Assembly (NCBI GenBank): GCA_025057755.1
Contig: JANWVC010000021.1
Location: forward strand, 1 to 35,788
Length of the DNA: 35,788 nt
Origin: Limisphaera sp.
GTDB lineage: Bacteria; Verrucomicrobiota; Verrucomicrobiia; Limisphaerales; Limisphaeraceae
Direction: 5' to 3'
A model generated the notes under the pieces. It saw only the letters and a program-made list of their open reading frames with translations, was not told the origin of the DNA and ran no database searches. Positions 8,816 to 16,167 of the stretch are shown one piece after another. Position 1 is the first letter of the stretch. Each line of letters begins with the position of its first letter. Both the position numbers and the translations under genes were made by a program.

Positions 8816-9937
8816 CATCTGAAAAAGGCCCAGACGCTCGATGCTAAAGCTGCGAGTAAATGCGGGGCTGACCGGATTGCCAGCGCGATCCGTAACCGAA
8901 GCGGTAATCCCGAAGCGGGTCAGTCCCAGCTGGACCGGCCCGTCCACGAGAGTCAATGTCAGTGTGTTGCCAGTCGAGTACGGCCCCACTGCGAGGTGGT
9001 AAATCACGTCATCCCCGGTGCCAAAAGAACCATCCGGTCCAGGTTGACGAAGCAAGTAATTAGCGGGGTTGGTAGCAGTCACAGGGTGCAAAGGTTCGGA
9101 AAATGTGATGGTGAGGCCTTGAATAATATCCGTCGAAGTTCCACCCTCAGCCGGCAACGTGACGTTCAGTACCGAGGGGCCCACGTTATCTCCCACCGAC
9201 ACGCTCAACAAGTACCGAGCGACCAAGTCGCGGTTGGTCGAGCTGCTGACGCGCGCGAAATAATCTCCCCGCTCGACAATCACGTACTGCGAGCTGGCAT
9301 TCGTGGCAATGACGGCGTTGGTCTGCCCCAGACGAAAGAGGGAAAACTGGGCATCGCCAGTCCGCAGTGTGCTGTAGGGACCCGAGAAAAGTTCCCAAGA
9401 CACCGAGTTGCCAGGGTCAAGGGTCCCCAGGCCAAACCAGTCGCCCGCAGCATCGTTGGTCGTCAATGTGCCGACCACGCGAAATTGAAATCCACCCGGT
9501 AGCTGTCTCGCAGGCAGGACATTTGCAGTATTCGTGGCATCATTAGGCTCAACTTCCAGGTCAGGGCCCCGAGAAAGGTCCATCCGAAGCCTGTAACCGG
9601 AAACCTGATGATCCGTGTACACACGGATCCGATAAGTACCCGGGCTAACCAGAACCACATTGAAAAGTTCAGCCACGCCAGCAGTGGTGCCATCAATCGA
9701 GGCCACAGTTTGACCTGCCGCATTCAATATGCGCAAACGAGGACGTGCACCGCCTGCGGCGCTCTCAATTCGCGCGTTCACACGATCGCCTGCCTCAGCT
9801 TCGAAGAGCCAATCGTCTGCGTTGGCAGTGCCCACGCCATCGAACGCGTTGGTAACCCCGGCTACGAACCAGCTCGAGCCCGGGGTGGCCTCGGATAGCT
9901 GCAGGGGTTCCACTCCCGCCCAGGGCAACCCTTGCAA
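8129..9937 (-). CDS. Giant surface protein, N-terminal fragment (PPC, Ig-like, FG-GAP blades 1-4)
   Basis: Approximate content: two PPC-like beta-sandwich units at residues 20-230 (WLFEAEAGDRV, PDLEVEPNDATNTA), a Big_5/SbsA-type Ig-like domain at 255-375 (GLTITFSEPL, VTDRAGNPVSPAF), then four FG-GAP/VCBS repeats (GDLNGDG, GDLDGDG, GDWNGDG, GHLNGDG) about 49 residues apart. The last about 16 residues are out of frame. The frame opens with TTG at 9937 directly after a TAA, with no Shine-Dalgarno and no signal peptide, although every module is of an exported type. The true 5' end is therefore probably missing or displaced by another shift. It is divergent from the S8 protease gene at 10355. Confidence 0.8.
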   Translation of the reverse strand: MQGLPWAGVEPLQLSEATPGSSWFVAGVTNAFDGVGTANADDWLFEAEAGDRVNARIESAAGGARPRLRILNAAGQTVASIDGTTAGVAELFNVVLVSPGTYRIRVYTDHQVSGYRLRMDLSRGPDLEVEPNDATNTANVLPARQLPGGFQFRVVGTLTTNDAAGDWFGLGTLDPGNSVSWELFSGPYSTLRTGDAQFSLFRLGQTNAVIATNASSQYVIVERGDYFARVSSSTNRDLVARYLLSVSVGDNVGPSVLNVTLPAEGGTSTDIIQGLTITFSEPLHPVTATNPANYLLRQPGPDGSFGTGDDVIYHLAVGPYSTGNTLTLTLVDGPVQLGLTRFGITASVTDRAGNPVSPAFTRSFSIERLGLFQMENRSNDGVLGATSLGVLGGVDGSFRVGGSYGGGRNPRHVWSGDLNGDGLWDWVVANWGGDSVSVWLGQGGGVLGLRRDYGVGDGPVGVVGGDLDGDGLRDLVVVNYNSDDLSVLRGVGGGFLGGLTNYAVGRNPAGVVVGDWNGDGKLDVAVANFGSGTVTVRLGLGDGFLGGASHVSVGGGAVGLAAGHLNGDGRLDLVVVNYHAQTLSVLWGLGMGRLWWGLIMVG

Positions 9938-10223
9938 AAACCATTAGAAGAGAAAAACAGACCCCACACGCCTCCGTGCCCCCAACCACCGTCCCTTGGT
10001 GAGACCCTGCACATGATCCGCTGGATGCCTGAACGCGGAAGTAGCAATCCGCCACAGTATGTTCAAGTGCTTCATGGTACCTAAGTGGGACCATTAACAT
10101 AGGGTCTCTTTATCAACTACATCCCACATACAAAGGCTGTCAAGGCGCCCCTCTGACAAGGTTGGGCCTCGATCTATCTCTTCCCCTGCAGGTTAATCAG
10201 AACCAATTCGAACGAAAACGGCT
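9938..10223. other. Divergent intergenic region, no gene recognised
   Basis: This is the 5' part of the 417-base gap between the giant minus-strand gene and the S8 protease. Short frames here have no recognisable product. It should hold the promoters of both genes, and possibly the missing signal-peptide region of the giant protein in a decayed form, but I could not identify either with confidence. Confidence 0.5.
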
Positions 10224-10326
10224 ATCCGCAGTAATGCCGAAAGCGCATCCGGATTTCTACAGACTCCGAGAGGGTGGAGGACTCCGCAGGAGCCAACGGC
10301 CCGCCTGCGGTCGGACGCTGGCCGTT
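10224..10326 (+). promoter_or_regulatory. Candidate structured 5' leader of the S8 protease gene
   Basis: Several complementary segments sit just upstream of the ATG at 10355. Hairpin 1: ATCCG 10224-10228 with CGGAT 10250-10254, enclosing ATGC/GCAT around a GAAA-containing loop. Hairpin 2: CTCC 10264-10267 with GGAG 10276-10279. Stem 3: CCGCAGG 10284-10290 with CCTGCGG 10304-10310. Stem 4: AACGGCC 10295-10301 with GGCCGTT 10320-10326. The 5' arm of stem 4 lies in the loop of stem 3, which is an H-type pseudoknot topology or a pair of alternative hairpins; stem 4 is followed by TT. I do not recognise a known riboswitch class. Confidence 0.35.
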
Positions 10327-10354
10327 TTAGTGTGGAGCGAGTACACTGAGGGTC

Positions 10355-11869
10355 ATGTGTTCCGTTGAAAACCCAAGGCCGCACCAAGCGAAGCTCGGGT
10401 CGCGAGCGCAACGGCCTCTTCGGGTTGGTCTTGCGATCTGGCTGTTTTATGCTGCCACCCCAGGTGCTGCCGCAGTCGCGCCGGACGCTCATAGAGACGC
10501 TTTCGGGAGATTGCCGCGTTTATTGCTCCGAGCAGTGCCCGGCCGAGAAGTCGAATTGCAATCTTTGCATGAACAATTCGGTGGCCGGGTTCTGCACACC
10601 TCCCAGCGATTCGGCGGCTGGCAGGTGGTGGAGTTACCCCGAACAGTTGCTCCGGCCGCCGTGATGCAAAAGTACCAGCAGTCAGGTCTCATCGCACAGG
10701 TGGAGCTGGACGCACCCATCCAGGCTGCTATGACCCTACCCGACGATCCATTTTTCCAAAGCGGTGCCCAGTGGCATCTGAACAATTACGGCCAAGACGG
10801 CGGAATCCCTGATGCGGACGTGGATGCACCGGAAGCTTGGGACGTGGTTCGCGAGGCGCCCGACCTCATTGTTGCCGTTCTAGACAGTGGAGTCCGCTGG
10901 ACGCACGAAGACCTACGGGCCAATGTATGGCGAAATCCCCGCGACGGTTCACCCGGACTTAACCCGATTGCCGGTACGCATGATCCATGGGATGACAACG
11001 GCCATGGTACGCACGTGGCGGGGCTAATTGGTGCTGTGGCAAACAATCGCAAGGGCGTGTCGGGGGTGGTCTGGCGCGTGCGTTTAATGGCCATCAAGGT
11101 GCTGGACGGTTCCGGAAACGGGCTGTTCAGTGATGCATTGATCGGACTGGACTTTGCGCTGACCAATGGCGCTCGAGTCTTGAATATCAGTTGGACCAGT
11201 ACGACCAACTCTTTGGCCTTTTCCAACATGTTATGGCAGGCAGGCCAGGTTGGTGTGGTCGTGGTTTGCGCCGCCGGCAACACGGGTGCGAATTTGGATC
11301 TCTTCCCAGTCTGGCCTGCGGCCCTGCGGCTGCCATGCCAATTGACCGTAGCCGCCTCCACGCGCACGGATGATCGTTACCTCACATCCGCCTTTGGACC
11401 TCAAACCGTGGATTTGTATGCGCCGGGGGTAAGCTTGTATTCTACAGCCTCGGCGCATGATAGCGCGTATGCCTCGTTAAGCGGCACTTCGATGGCTGCC
11501 GCCGTGGTCAGCGGCGCGGTCGCCTTGACGATCCAGAGGTTCCCAGAAGCAAACCCCCAGGAGATTGTCCGACGACTACGGGATGCTGTGGATGTGCGAC
11601 CCGCCTTTCAAGGCAGGTGTCGTTCCGGGGGGCGACTTAATCTACGACGCATCGTGGATTTGCCTCGATTAGAGATCGTGGCCGGCAATCCGCCGCTTTT
11701 ACAATGCATGGGGCAGCCCGGACACACGTACGTGCTATGGGTGTCTTCTGATTTGTATCATTGGAGCTCATGGACACAGGTGGTTCTATCTTCCAACAAC
11801 CTGACGTGGATGGATCCAGATTTTGCCACTTTCCCGTCACGGTTTTATCGGGCGACCCCGGCCCCTTGA
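10355..11869 (+). CDS. Secreted subtilisin-like serine protease (S8 family)
   Basis: The protein has 504 residues. An N-terminal hydrophobic stretch (GLAIWLFYAATPGAAAVA, about residues 25-42) looks like a signal peptide, followed by an inhibitor/propeptide-like region to about 125. The catalytic domain carries all subtilase signatures: Asp177 in AVLDSGV, His217 in DNGHGTHVAG, the oxyanion Asn309 in AAGN, and Ser379 in SGTSMAAAVVSG. The last about 70 residues (ending DFATFPSRFYRATPAP) resemble a C-terminal domain I associate with secreted Verrucomicrobia proteins. It should hydrolyse peptide bonds outside the cytoplasm. A GAGGG lies only two bases before the ATG. It is divergent from the giant surface protein, so a role in processing surface proteins is possible but unproven. 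Confidence 0.9.
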   Translation: MCSVENPRPHQAKLGSRAQRPLRVGLAIWLFYAATPGAAAVAPDAHRDAFGRLPRLLLRAVPGREVELQSLHEQFGGRVLHTSQRFGGWQVVELPRTVAPAAVMQKYQQSGLIAQVELDAPIQAAMTLPDDPFFQSGAQWHLNNYGQDGGIPDADVDAPEAWDVVREAPDLIVAVLDSGVRWTHEDLRANVWRNPRDGSPGLNPIAGTHDPWDDNGHGTHVAGLIGAVANNRKGVSGVVWRVRLMAIKVLDGSGNGLFSDALIGLDFALTNGARVLNISWTSTTNSLAFSNMLWQAGQVGVVVVCAAGNTGANLDLFPVWPAALRLPCQLTVAASTRTDDRYLTSAFGPQTVDLYAPGVSLYSTASAHDSAYASLSGTSMAAAVVSGAVALTIQRFPEANPQEIVRRLRDAVDVRPAFQGRCRSGGRLNLRRIVDLPRLEIVAGNPPLLQCMGQPGHTYVLWVSSDLYHWSSWTQVVLSSNNLTWMDPDFATFPSRFYRATPAP

Positions 11870-12096
11870 GGGGGAATGACCGCGACTGATCCTCAGATGT
11901 GAGGAACGGGGGCTTGGTTTCACTCCGGAGTCCAAGAGAACCCAAATCGTTTTGGCCTCTGCTCAACCGGGCCCATTATGGCACACTGCCATCATAGGCA
12001 CGGACAGGGTTTGGTGCTTGACCCTCCTTTGCATCTGTGGTTGGACTGGGCGCGATGTCGGACGGGGCCGGCATCATTGGAAAGGGGACATTTGCC

Positions 12097-12864
12097 ATGG
12101 GACAAAAACGGATCATCTCAGCATGGATCCAAGGGGGGGAATGTCTAGATGCAGCGTCGATGCCAATCCCAAGCCGCGTTTGGCGGTTGGTTTTGCTCGG
12201 CGCGCCCGGTGTCGGCAAGGGAACACAAGCAGAATTGCTCTCAGAAAATCTCGGCGCCGTACATCTCTCGACGGGGGACATCTTTCGAGCGATTGCGAGC
12301 TTGCCCCCAGAAAAGCGCAGTTCCGCGATGGAAGAGGCGCTCGGCTACATGCGCCGGGGCGAACTGGTCCCGGACGATCTGGTCATTCGTCTGGTTGAGG
12401 AACGAAAAGCTTGCCTCCGCTTGCCTTGCGGTTTTTTGCTGGATGGTTATCCCAGAACCGTGCCGCAGGCAGAAGCGTTGGACCGACTTCTATCCCAAGA
12501 GGGGTTGCGGTTGGACGCAGTCGTTGACTACGAGCTTCCCTTGGAAACGGTGGTGCGGCGGCTCAGCGGACGCCGCGTATGCAGTCGGTGCCAAGCGGCT
12601 TTCCACATTGAAACGAGGCCGCCACGGCAACAGGGAGTCTGTGACCATTGCGGCGCCAAGCTAGTGCAACGTCAGGATGATCGCCCGGAAGCAATTTGCG
12701 TTCGCATGCAGGTGTATCAACAGAGCACGAAACCTCTGCTCGAGTACTACCGCCATCGCGGATTGCTGGTTTCCGTGCCCGCAGAGGGTTCGCGAGAAGA
12801 AGTATTCGCCCGCACGATGCAGCAGCTCCACGACATGGCATCGGCCCAGGCAAGCCGACTTTAG
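12097..12864 (+). CDS. adk: Adenylate kinase, zinc-LID type
   Basis: Adenylate kinase interconverts ATP + AMP and 2 ADP in the cytoplasm. The P-loop is GAPGVGKGTQ, followed by the AMP-site segments LSTGDIFR and FLLDGYPRT. The LID carries two Cys-x2-Cys pairs (CSRC and CDHC), the zinc-binding form, and then DDRPEAICVRM. The C-terminal YYRHRGLL segment is also typical. I chose ATG 12097 because AAAGGGG lies about nine bases upstream. This leaves an unusual extension of about 34 residues before the P-loop; an in-frame ATG at 12160 would place the P-loop near residue 14, closer to the family norm, but has no well-spaced ribosome site. The gene is not next to secY here; the neighbour downstream is another nucleotide-kinase-like gene. 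Confidence 0.9.
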   Translation: MGQKRIISAWIQGGECLDAASMPIPSRVWRLVLLGAPGVGKGTQAELLSENLGAVHLSTGDIFRAIASLPPEKRSSAMEEALGYMRRGELVPDDLVIRLVEERKACLRLPCGFLLDGYPRTVPQAEALDRLLSQEGLRLDAVVDYELPLETVVRRLSGRRVCSRCQAAFHIETRPPRQQGVCDHCGAKLVQRQDDRPEAICVRMQVYQQSTKPLLEYYRHRGLLVSVPAEGSREEVFARTMQQLHDMASAQASRL

Positions 12865-13074
12865 ACCCAAGCGGTCGTTTGATCTCCGTGTCCAACCGAA
12901 GACTGTCAGGGCTCTGCTGCGTCAGTCTGCCCGCACGGTACGGTTGCTTCCCGAATCTGATCGTGGTTCTGCGTTTGCGTGCTGGAAGCAGGGTCAAAAG
13001 CTTTTCTGGCGCAGCTCTTCTTCCAAAGTAATGCACCGGAGCTGGCAGAACCCCGCCTCTTACGGTAGATTGCC

Positions 13075-13848
13075 ATGGAGAATATCATACGACTTCATAC
13101 CACATCCAGTAAGGAATCAACCGGATTTATGAGCAAACAACTGACTCTCGAACAATGCATGGCTTTCCTGAACTGGCAGTGGGACAGCTCGCGTCGCATC
13201 AAGGTCGCATCTGGACTGCATTCCCGTGCGGCGATCACAATTTCCCGACAGACGGGAGCAGGTGGTCATGCCATTGCGGTTCGTTTGGCAGAATGTTTGC
13301 AGGCGCTAGCTCCCAAAGATGCACCTCCATGGACGGTGTTTGATCGGAATCTGATTGAGCAGGTACTGAAGGACCATCATTTGCCGGCCCGTTTGGCTGG
13401 GCACTTGCCCGAGGACGCCGCTTCCCAGTTGGAGGACATTCTGGATGACCTGCTGGGGTTGCGCCCTGATTCATGGACGCTGGTTCAGGAAACCGCCGAA
13501 ACCATCTTGCGTCTGGCTATGCTTGGACACGTGATTCTGATCGGGCGAGCGGCTGCTGTGGTCGCAGCGCGGTTGCCTCATGTCTTGCACGTGCGACTGG
13601 TGGCGCCTTTCGAAGAGAGAGTCGATCGGGTTCGAATAGACCGCAAAGTCAGCCGGAAAGAAGCCGAGGAACTTGTTCGCCGCGAAGACCGTGGGCGAGC
13701 CCGATATTGGAAGCGCTACTACGGCGCGGATATCGAGGACCCTTTGCTGTATCACCTCATTCTGAACACTGGCAAACTGAGCTGCGAGACTTCCGTTCAG
13801 ACGATCTTGCAGGCCCTGCATGCCAGACCCGGGGCTACACGGGCTTGA
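13075..13848 (+). CDS. Cytidylate kinase-like family protein
   Basis: The protein has 257 residues. The segment AAITISRQTGAGGHAIAVRL matches the Cytidylate_kin2 type family, followed by FDRNLIEQVLKDH, then GHVILIGRAAAVVAARLP, VRLVAPFEERVDRV and an Arg-rich DRGRARYWKRYYGAD segment, then DPLLYHLILNTG. The nucleotide loop is GAGGHA and not GxxGxGK[ST], so the usual P-loop lysine is absent; this is normal for the family but leaves the substrate uncertain. Start: ATG 13075, or ATG 13129 (MSKQLTLEQC); neither has a strong ribosome site. It lies 210 bases after adk on the same strand. Confidence 0.75.
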   Translation: MENIIRLHTTSSKESTGFMSKQLTLEQCMAFLNWQWDSSRRIKVASGLHSRAAITISRQTGAGGHAIAVRLAECLQALAPKDAPPWTVFDRNLIEQVLKDHHLPARLAGHLPEDAASQLEDILDDLLGLRPDSWTLVQETAETILRLAMLGHVILIGRAAAVVAARLPHVLHVRLVAPFEERVDRVRIDRKVSRKEAEELVRREDRGRARYWKRYYGADIEDPLLYHLILNTGKLSCETSVQTILQALHARPGATRA

Positions 13849-14756
13849 CGAGTCTCCACATCTAAACTGGGTTGGACCTGCACGCCGGAAGCCCGGCCAC
13901 CGACCGCATGACGCGGTCGGACAACATCTGGAAAGCGAATGGGATTGTTTTCGTGATGTTTGTTTTTAGCCAGCCCCGTTGTAGCAATCTCGGTTGCGGT
14001 AATCTGGTGTCGGCCGGTGCTCTCTTGAGGACTTCGTAACCGCACGGAACACATAACTGCCTACTCCTGCACCTGACCTCTGGAGGGATCCCAAACTGTG
14101 TTGGAAGCATCGTCCCCGCATCCGTGGCAGCTCTGGAGCAACTGCGCCCGGGCGCGGCCAGGTAAGCTCGCGCAACAGCCTCATCTCCTGCTGATCAGCG
14201 AGGGTCAGGGGAAGCCACCCGGAACATCTGGGAGTCGTATCCCAGACTTTCGAAGACAGTCTTGGAACTGCAAGTCGCATTGACCCGGCAAGCCCGCTCA
14301 ACTGATTCATCAGATGGCCCTCGGCGGTCAGGTACGCGTTCAGCGATCATGGCCCGTTAGGAACCGGTGGCTCTGTTGCTCATGGGGGAAGTTGATTTGC
14401 CAAGTCGCTTACACCTACTTCTACATCGACCCACAATCAAACCTCACAAAGCGCTGCAGGAAGACGCTGAAGGATCGACACCCGGCTGCACAATCTGGTG
14501 GGGGAAAGCGCTGCAGCTAGCCTTGCACCATGAGAATCCCTAGTTCAACGACTTGCACAAAGGCATCAAAGCAGCTCCGGCTTTATTGGAGCTACATCAT
14601 TCGAATGGGCGCTGGGCATGCATCCGGCCCGGCATCAACATTCCGATGCCAGAGGTAACATATCCAATCTTCAAAGGACATCGCGGCATGGATTCGGATC
14701 CGTCTGTGTTAGCAGTAGTCCAGGGCGCACGACGACGTTGGAAGTCTGCTGATTCA
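13849..14756. other. Gene-poor, probably decayed stretch
   Basis: Apart from the hairpin at 13900-13920, I find no convincing gene. Frames of up to about 114 codons exist on both strands, but they are rich in Arg, Cys and Pro and overlap each other. Given the TauE/SafE remnant that starts at its right end, part of this stretch probably held the C-terminal half of that gene, now unrecognisable. Confidence 0.5.
13900..13920 (+). terminator. GC-rich hairpin downstream of the kinase-like gene
   Basis: CCGACCGC (13900-13907) pairs perfectly with GCGGTCGG (13913-13920) around a five-base loop, 52 bases after the stop of the cytidylate-kinase-like gene. No T-run follows, so it is at best a weak intrinsic terminator or a transcript-end stabiliser. 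Confidence 0.35.
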
Positions 14757-15083
14757 TTTCCTGTGTGTTGTGGCGCGACATGCGGAAAATTGGCCGGTCG
14801 GACCGGCCACTAACAAGCTACTTGCCGTAGGATTTATCCGCCATCGTGCACCGGCCCAAGCGAAGCTGCGTCCAACGAGGCCCATGAGCCTTCCCAAACC
14901 GACGCAGGTGGTAACCCGACCCGAATGGTAAATGATTCCGCCCGCCTACCACGGTAATCCGGCAGATCGCGAAAGGAAGATCGCCAAAACCGAGGGCCCA
15001 CACATACCCACGCAATGCAGGCTGCCTGCCAAGCCTAGGGCAAAGGCCGATATCCAGATGCCCGAACCTGTAACGCCATCCAT
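14757..15083 (-). pseudogene. Decayed TauE/SafE-family (UreH-like) membrane protein, N-terminal remnant
   Basis: From ATG 15083 the minus strand reads MDGVTGSGIW, then FALGLAGSLHCVGMCGPSVL, the hallmark first-helix motif (GSLHCxGMCG) of the SafE/UreH-like branch of TauE/SafE exporters. After 45 codons an in-frame TAG at 14946-14948 interrupts it. The same frame then resumes with IIYHSGRVTTCVGLGRLMGL and VGRSFAWAG, the expected second conserved block, before dissolving into unrecognisable sequence and a TGA at 14754-14756. In intact relatives the protein has about six helices and often lies near cbb3-oxidase maturation genes; I could not prove any such neighbour. The 256-codon frame covering the same bases in another phase is not a gene. 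Confidence 0.75.
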
Positions 15084-15588
15084 GACTCAACGGCAGATGC
15101 CATCGCTGGAGCGGCCCCGAGCACGAAGTCAGGAGCCTAAACGCTTTCATCCTGGCCCTAAAACTGTCCCTCGTACAAGCCGCATCACGCGCCTCCCGCT
15201 TACCAGCGCGTCGACCGATCGGAAACAAATGCATCCGGAAGAAATCATTATAAATACGGCAGCGCCGACGCCCGGTACCAATCAAGGCATCCCTGGAACA
15301 GCCATGGCGTGGGAGGTTGAAGCTGGTCTGCGCCCTCATAAGCCATGTCTGCAACCTGTCTCCGAGCCGCACTGTGGCGTTTTCAAACAAAGATTGAGAA
15401 ACAATGCTCTCGTGTGCACAGGGAATTGGAAACCCGCATGCATGCGACCAAGTGTTCCTCTTGTGGTTGCATAGCCTTGCACTCAGACCCACTTTAGCCT
15501 CGCGCGACCGGCTGCCATGAATGAGCGGGTTGGGGCTTGCATCGTCACCGGCTTGCGGCATGCTCAACGCGCCCGTAAGGTCGGGCAC
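15084..15588. other. Gene-poor stretch between the TauE/SafE remnant and the membrane protein gene
   Basis: No frame here has a recognisable product. On the minus strand, directly upstream of the remnant, short broken frames are present, but I could not match them to a family. A second decayed gene is possible and not shown. Confidence 0.45.
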
Positions 15589-16152
15589 ATGATGCGACTG
15601 AGCTGGTTGTCTTTCGGGTTGGGAATGCTATTCGTGGTTTGCGGCTGGCTGAGCTGGCGTCGGCCCGCTGCAGCCGGTGCCTTTCTACGACGTTTTCCGC
15701 GTTCCGTGCCGTGGGGCACGGCCTTGATGCTTTTGGCGACAGGGTGGTTTCTGTACTACGTCTCGTTGGAAAACATCGCGGATTTTGCCCCGATCAAACC
15801 GCATTTGATGCTGGCCTTCGGCGTCATTGGGCTCGGCACATGTTTGTTTGTGAAGGATTATCTGGGTGCGCGCGGTTTGGCGGTGCTCTGGCTGCTGCTG
15901 GCCAAATTGATGCTTGATACAGGTCGGGCTTATTTGCTGGATTCCAAGTGGGTGTTGGTTAACCAAGCGTTGGCCTATCTTTTTATCCTTGCTGGCATTT
16001 GGGTGACCATTTCGCCCTTTCGGCTGCGCGATTGGATCTACTGGTGCACGCAGAATCAAAGGCGTTTCCAAGGGATGTCAATGGCGGCGCTCGGGTTAGG
16101 TACGGCTCTGATTCTATTGTCGGTCACGGCCTACCGAGAGCTGCCGCCCTGA
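15589..16152 (+). CDS. Six-helix integral membrane protein of unknown function
   Basis: About 187 residues. Hydrophobic segments, in order: LSFGLGMLFVVCGWLSW, VPWGTALMLLATGWFLYYV, LMLAFGVIGLGTCLFV, GLAVLWLLLAKLMLD, ALAYLFILAGIWVTI and MAALGLGTALILLSV, so about six membrane spans with short loops. No catalytic motif was recognised. ATG 15589 was chosen because AAGG ends eight bases upstream and the first helix follows at once; an ATG at 15592 and an upstream in-frame ATG at 15517 are alternatives. The stop lies 15 bases before the GTG of the GT9 gene, so the two are probably co-transcribed, which hints at envelope function. Confidence 0.8.
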   Translation: MMRLSWLSFGLGMLFVVCGWLSWRRPAAAGAFLRRFPRSVPWGTALMLLATGWFLYYVSLENIADFAPIKPHLMLAFGVIGLGTCLFVKDYLGARGLAVLWLLLAKLMLDTGRAYLLDSKWVLVNQALAYLFILAGIWVTISPFRLRDWIYWCTQNQRRFQGMSMAALGLGTALILLSVTAYRELPP

Positions 16153-16167
16153 GACAAGGAGGCGTTT

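Noticed and set aside
14401..14700. Possible transposase fragment
   Set aside because: A few suggestive residues (AYTYFYIDPQ) but no catalytic motif, no terminal repeats and no continuous frame.
14932..15474. 180-codon plus-strand frame
   Set aside because: Antisense to the TauE/SafE remnant, Pro/Arg-rich, no start signal.
14818..15588. 256-codon minus-strand frame
   Set aside because: Its translation is Arg/Cys-rich without any family; a different phase of the same bases holds the TauE/SafE motifs, so this frame is a shadow.
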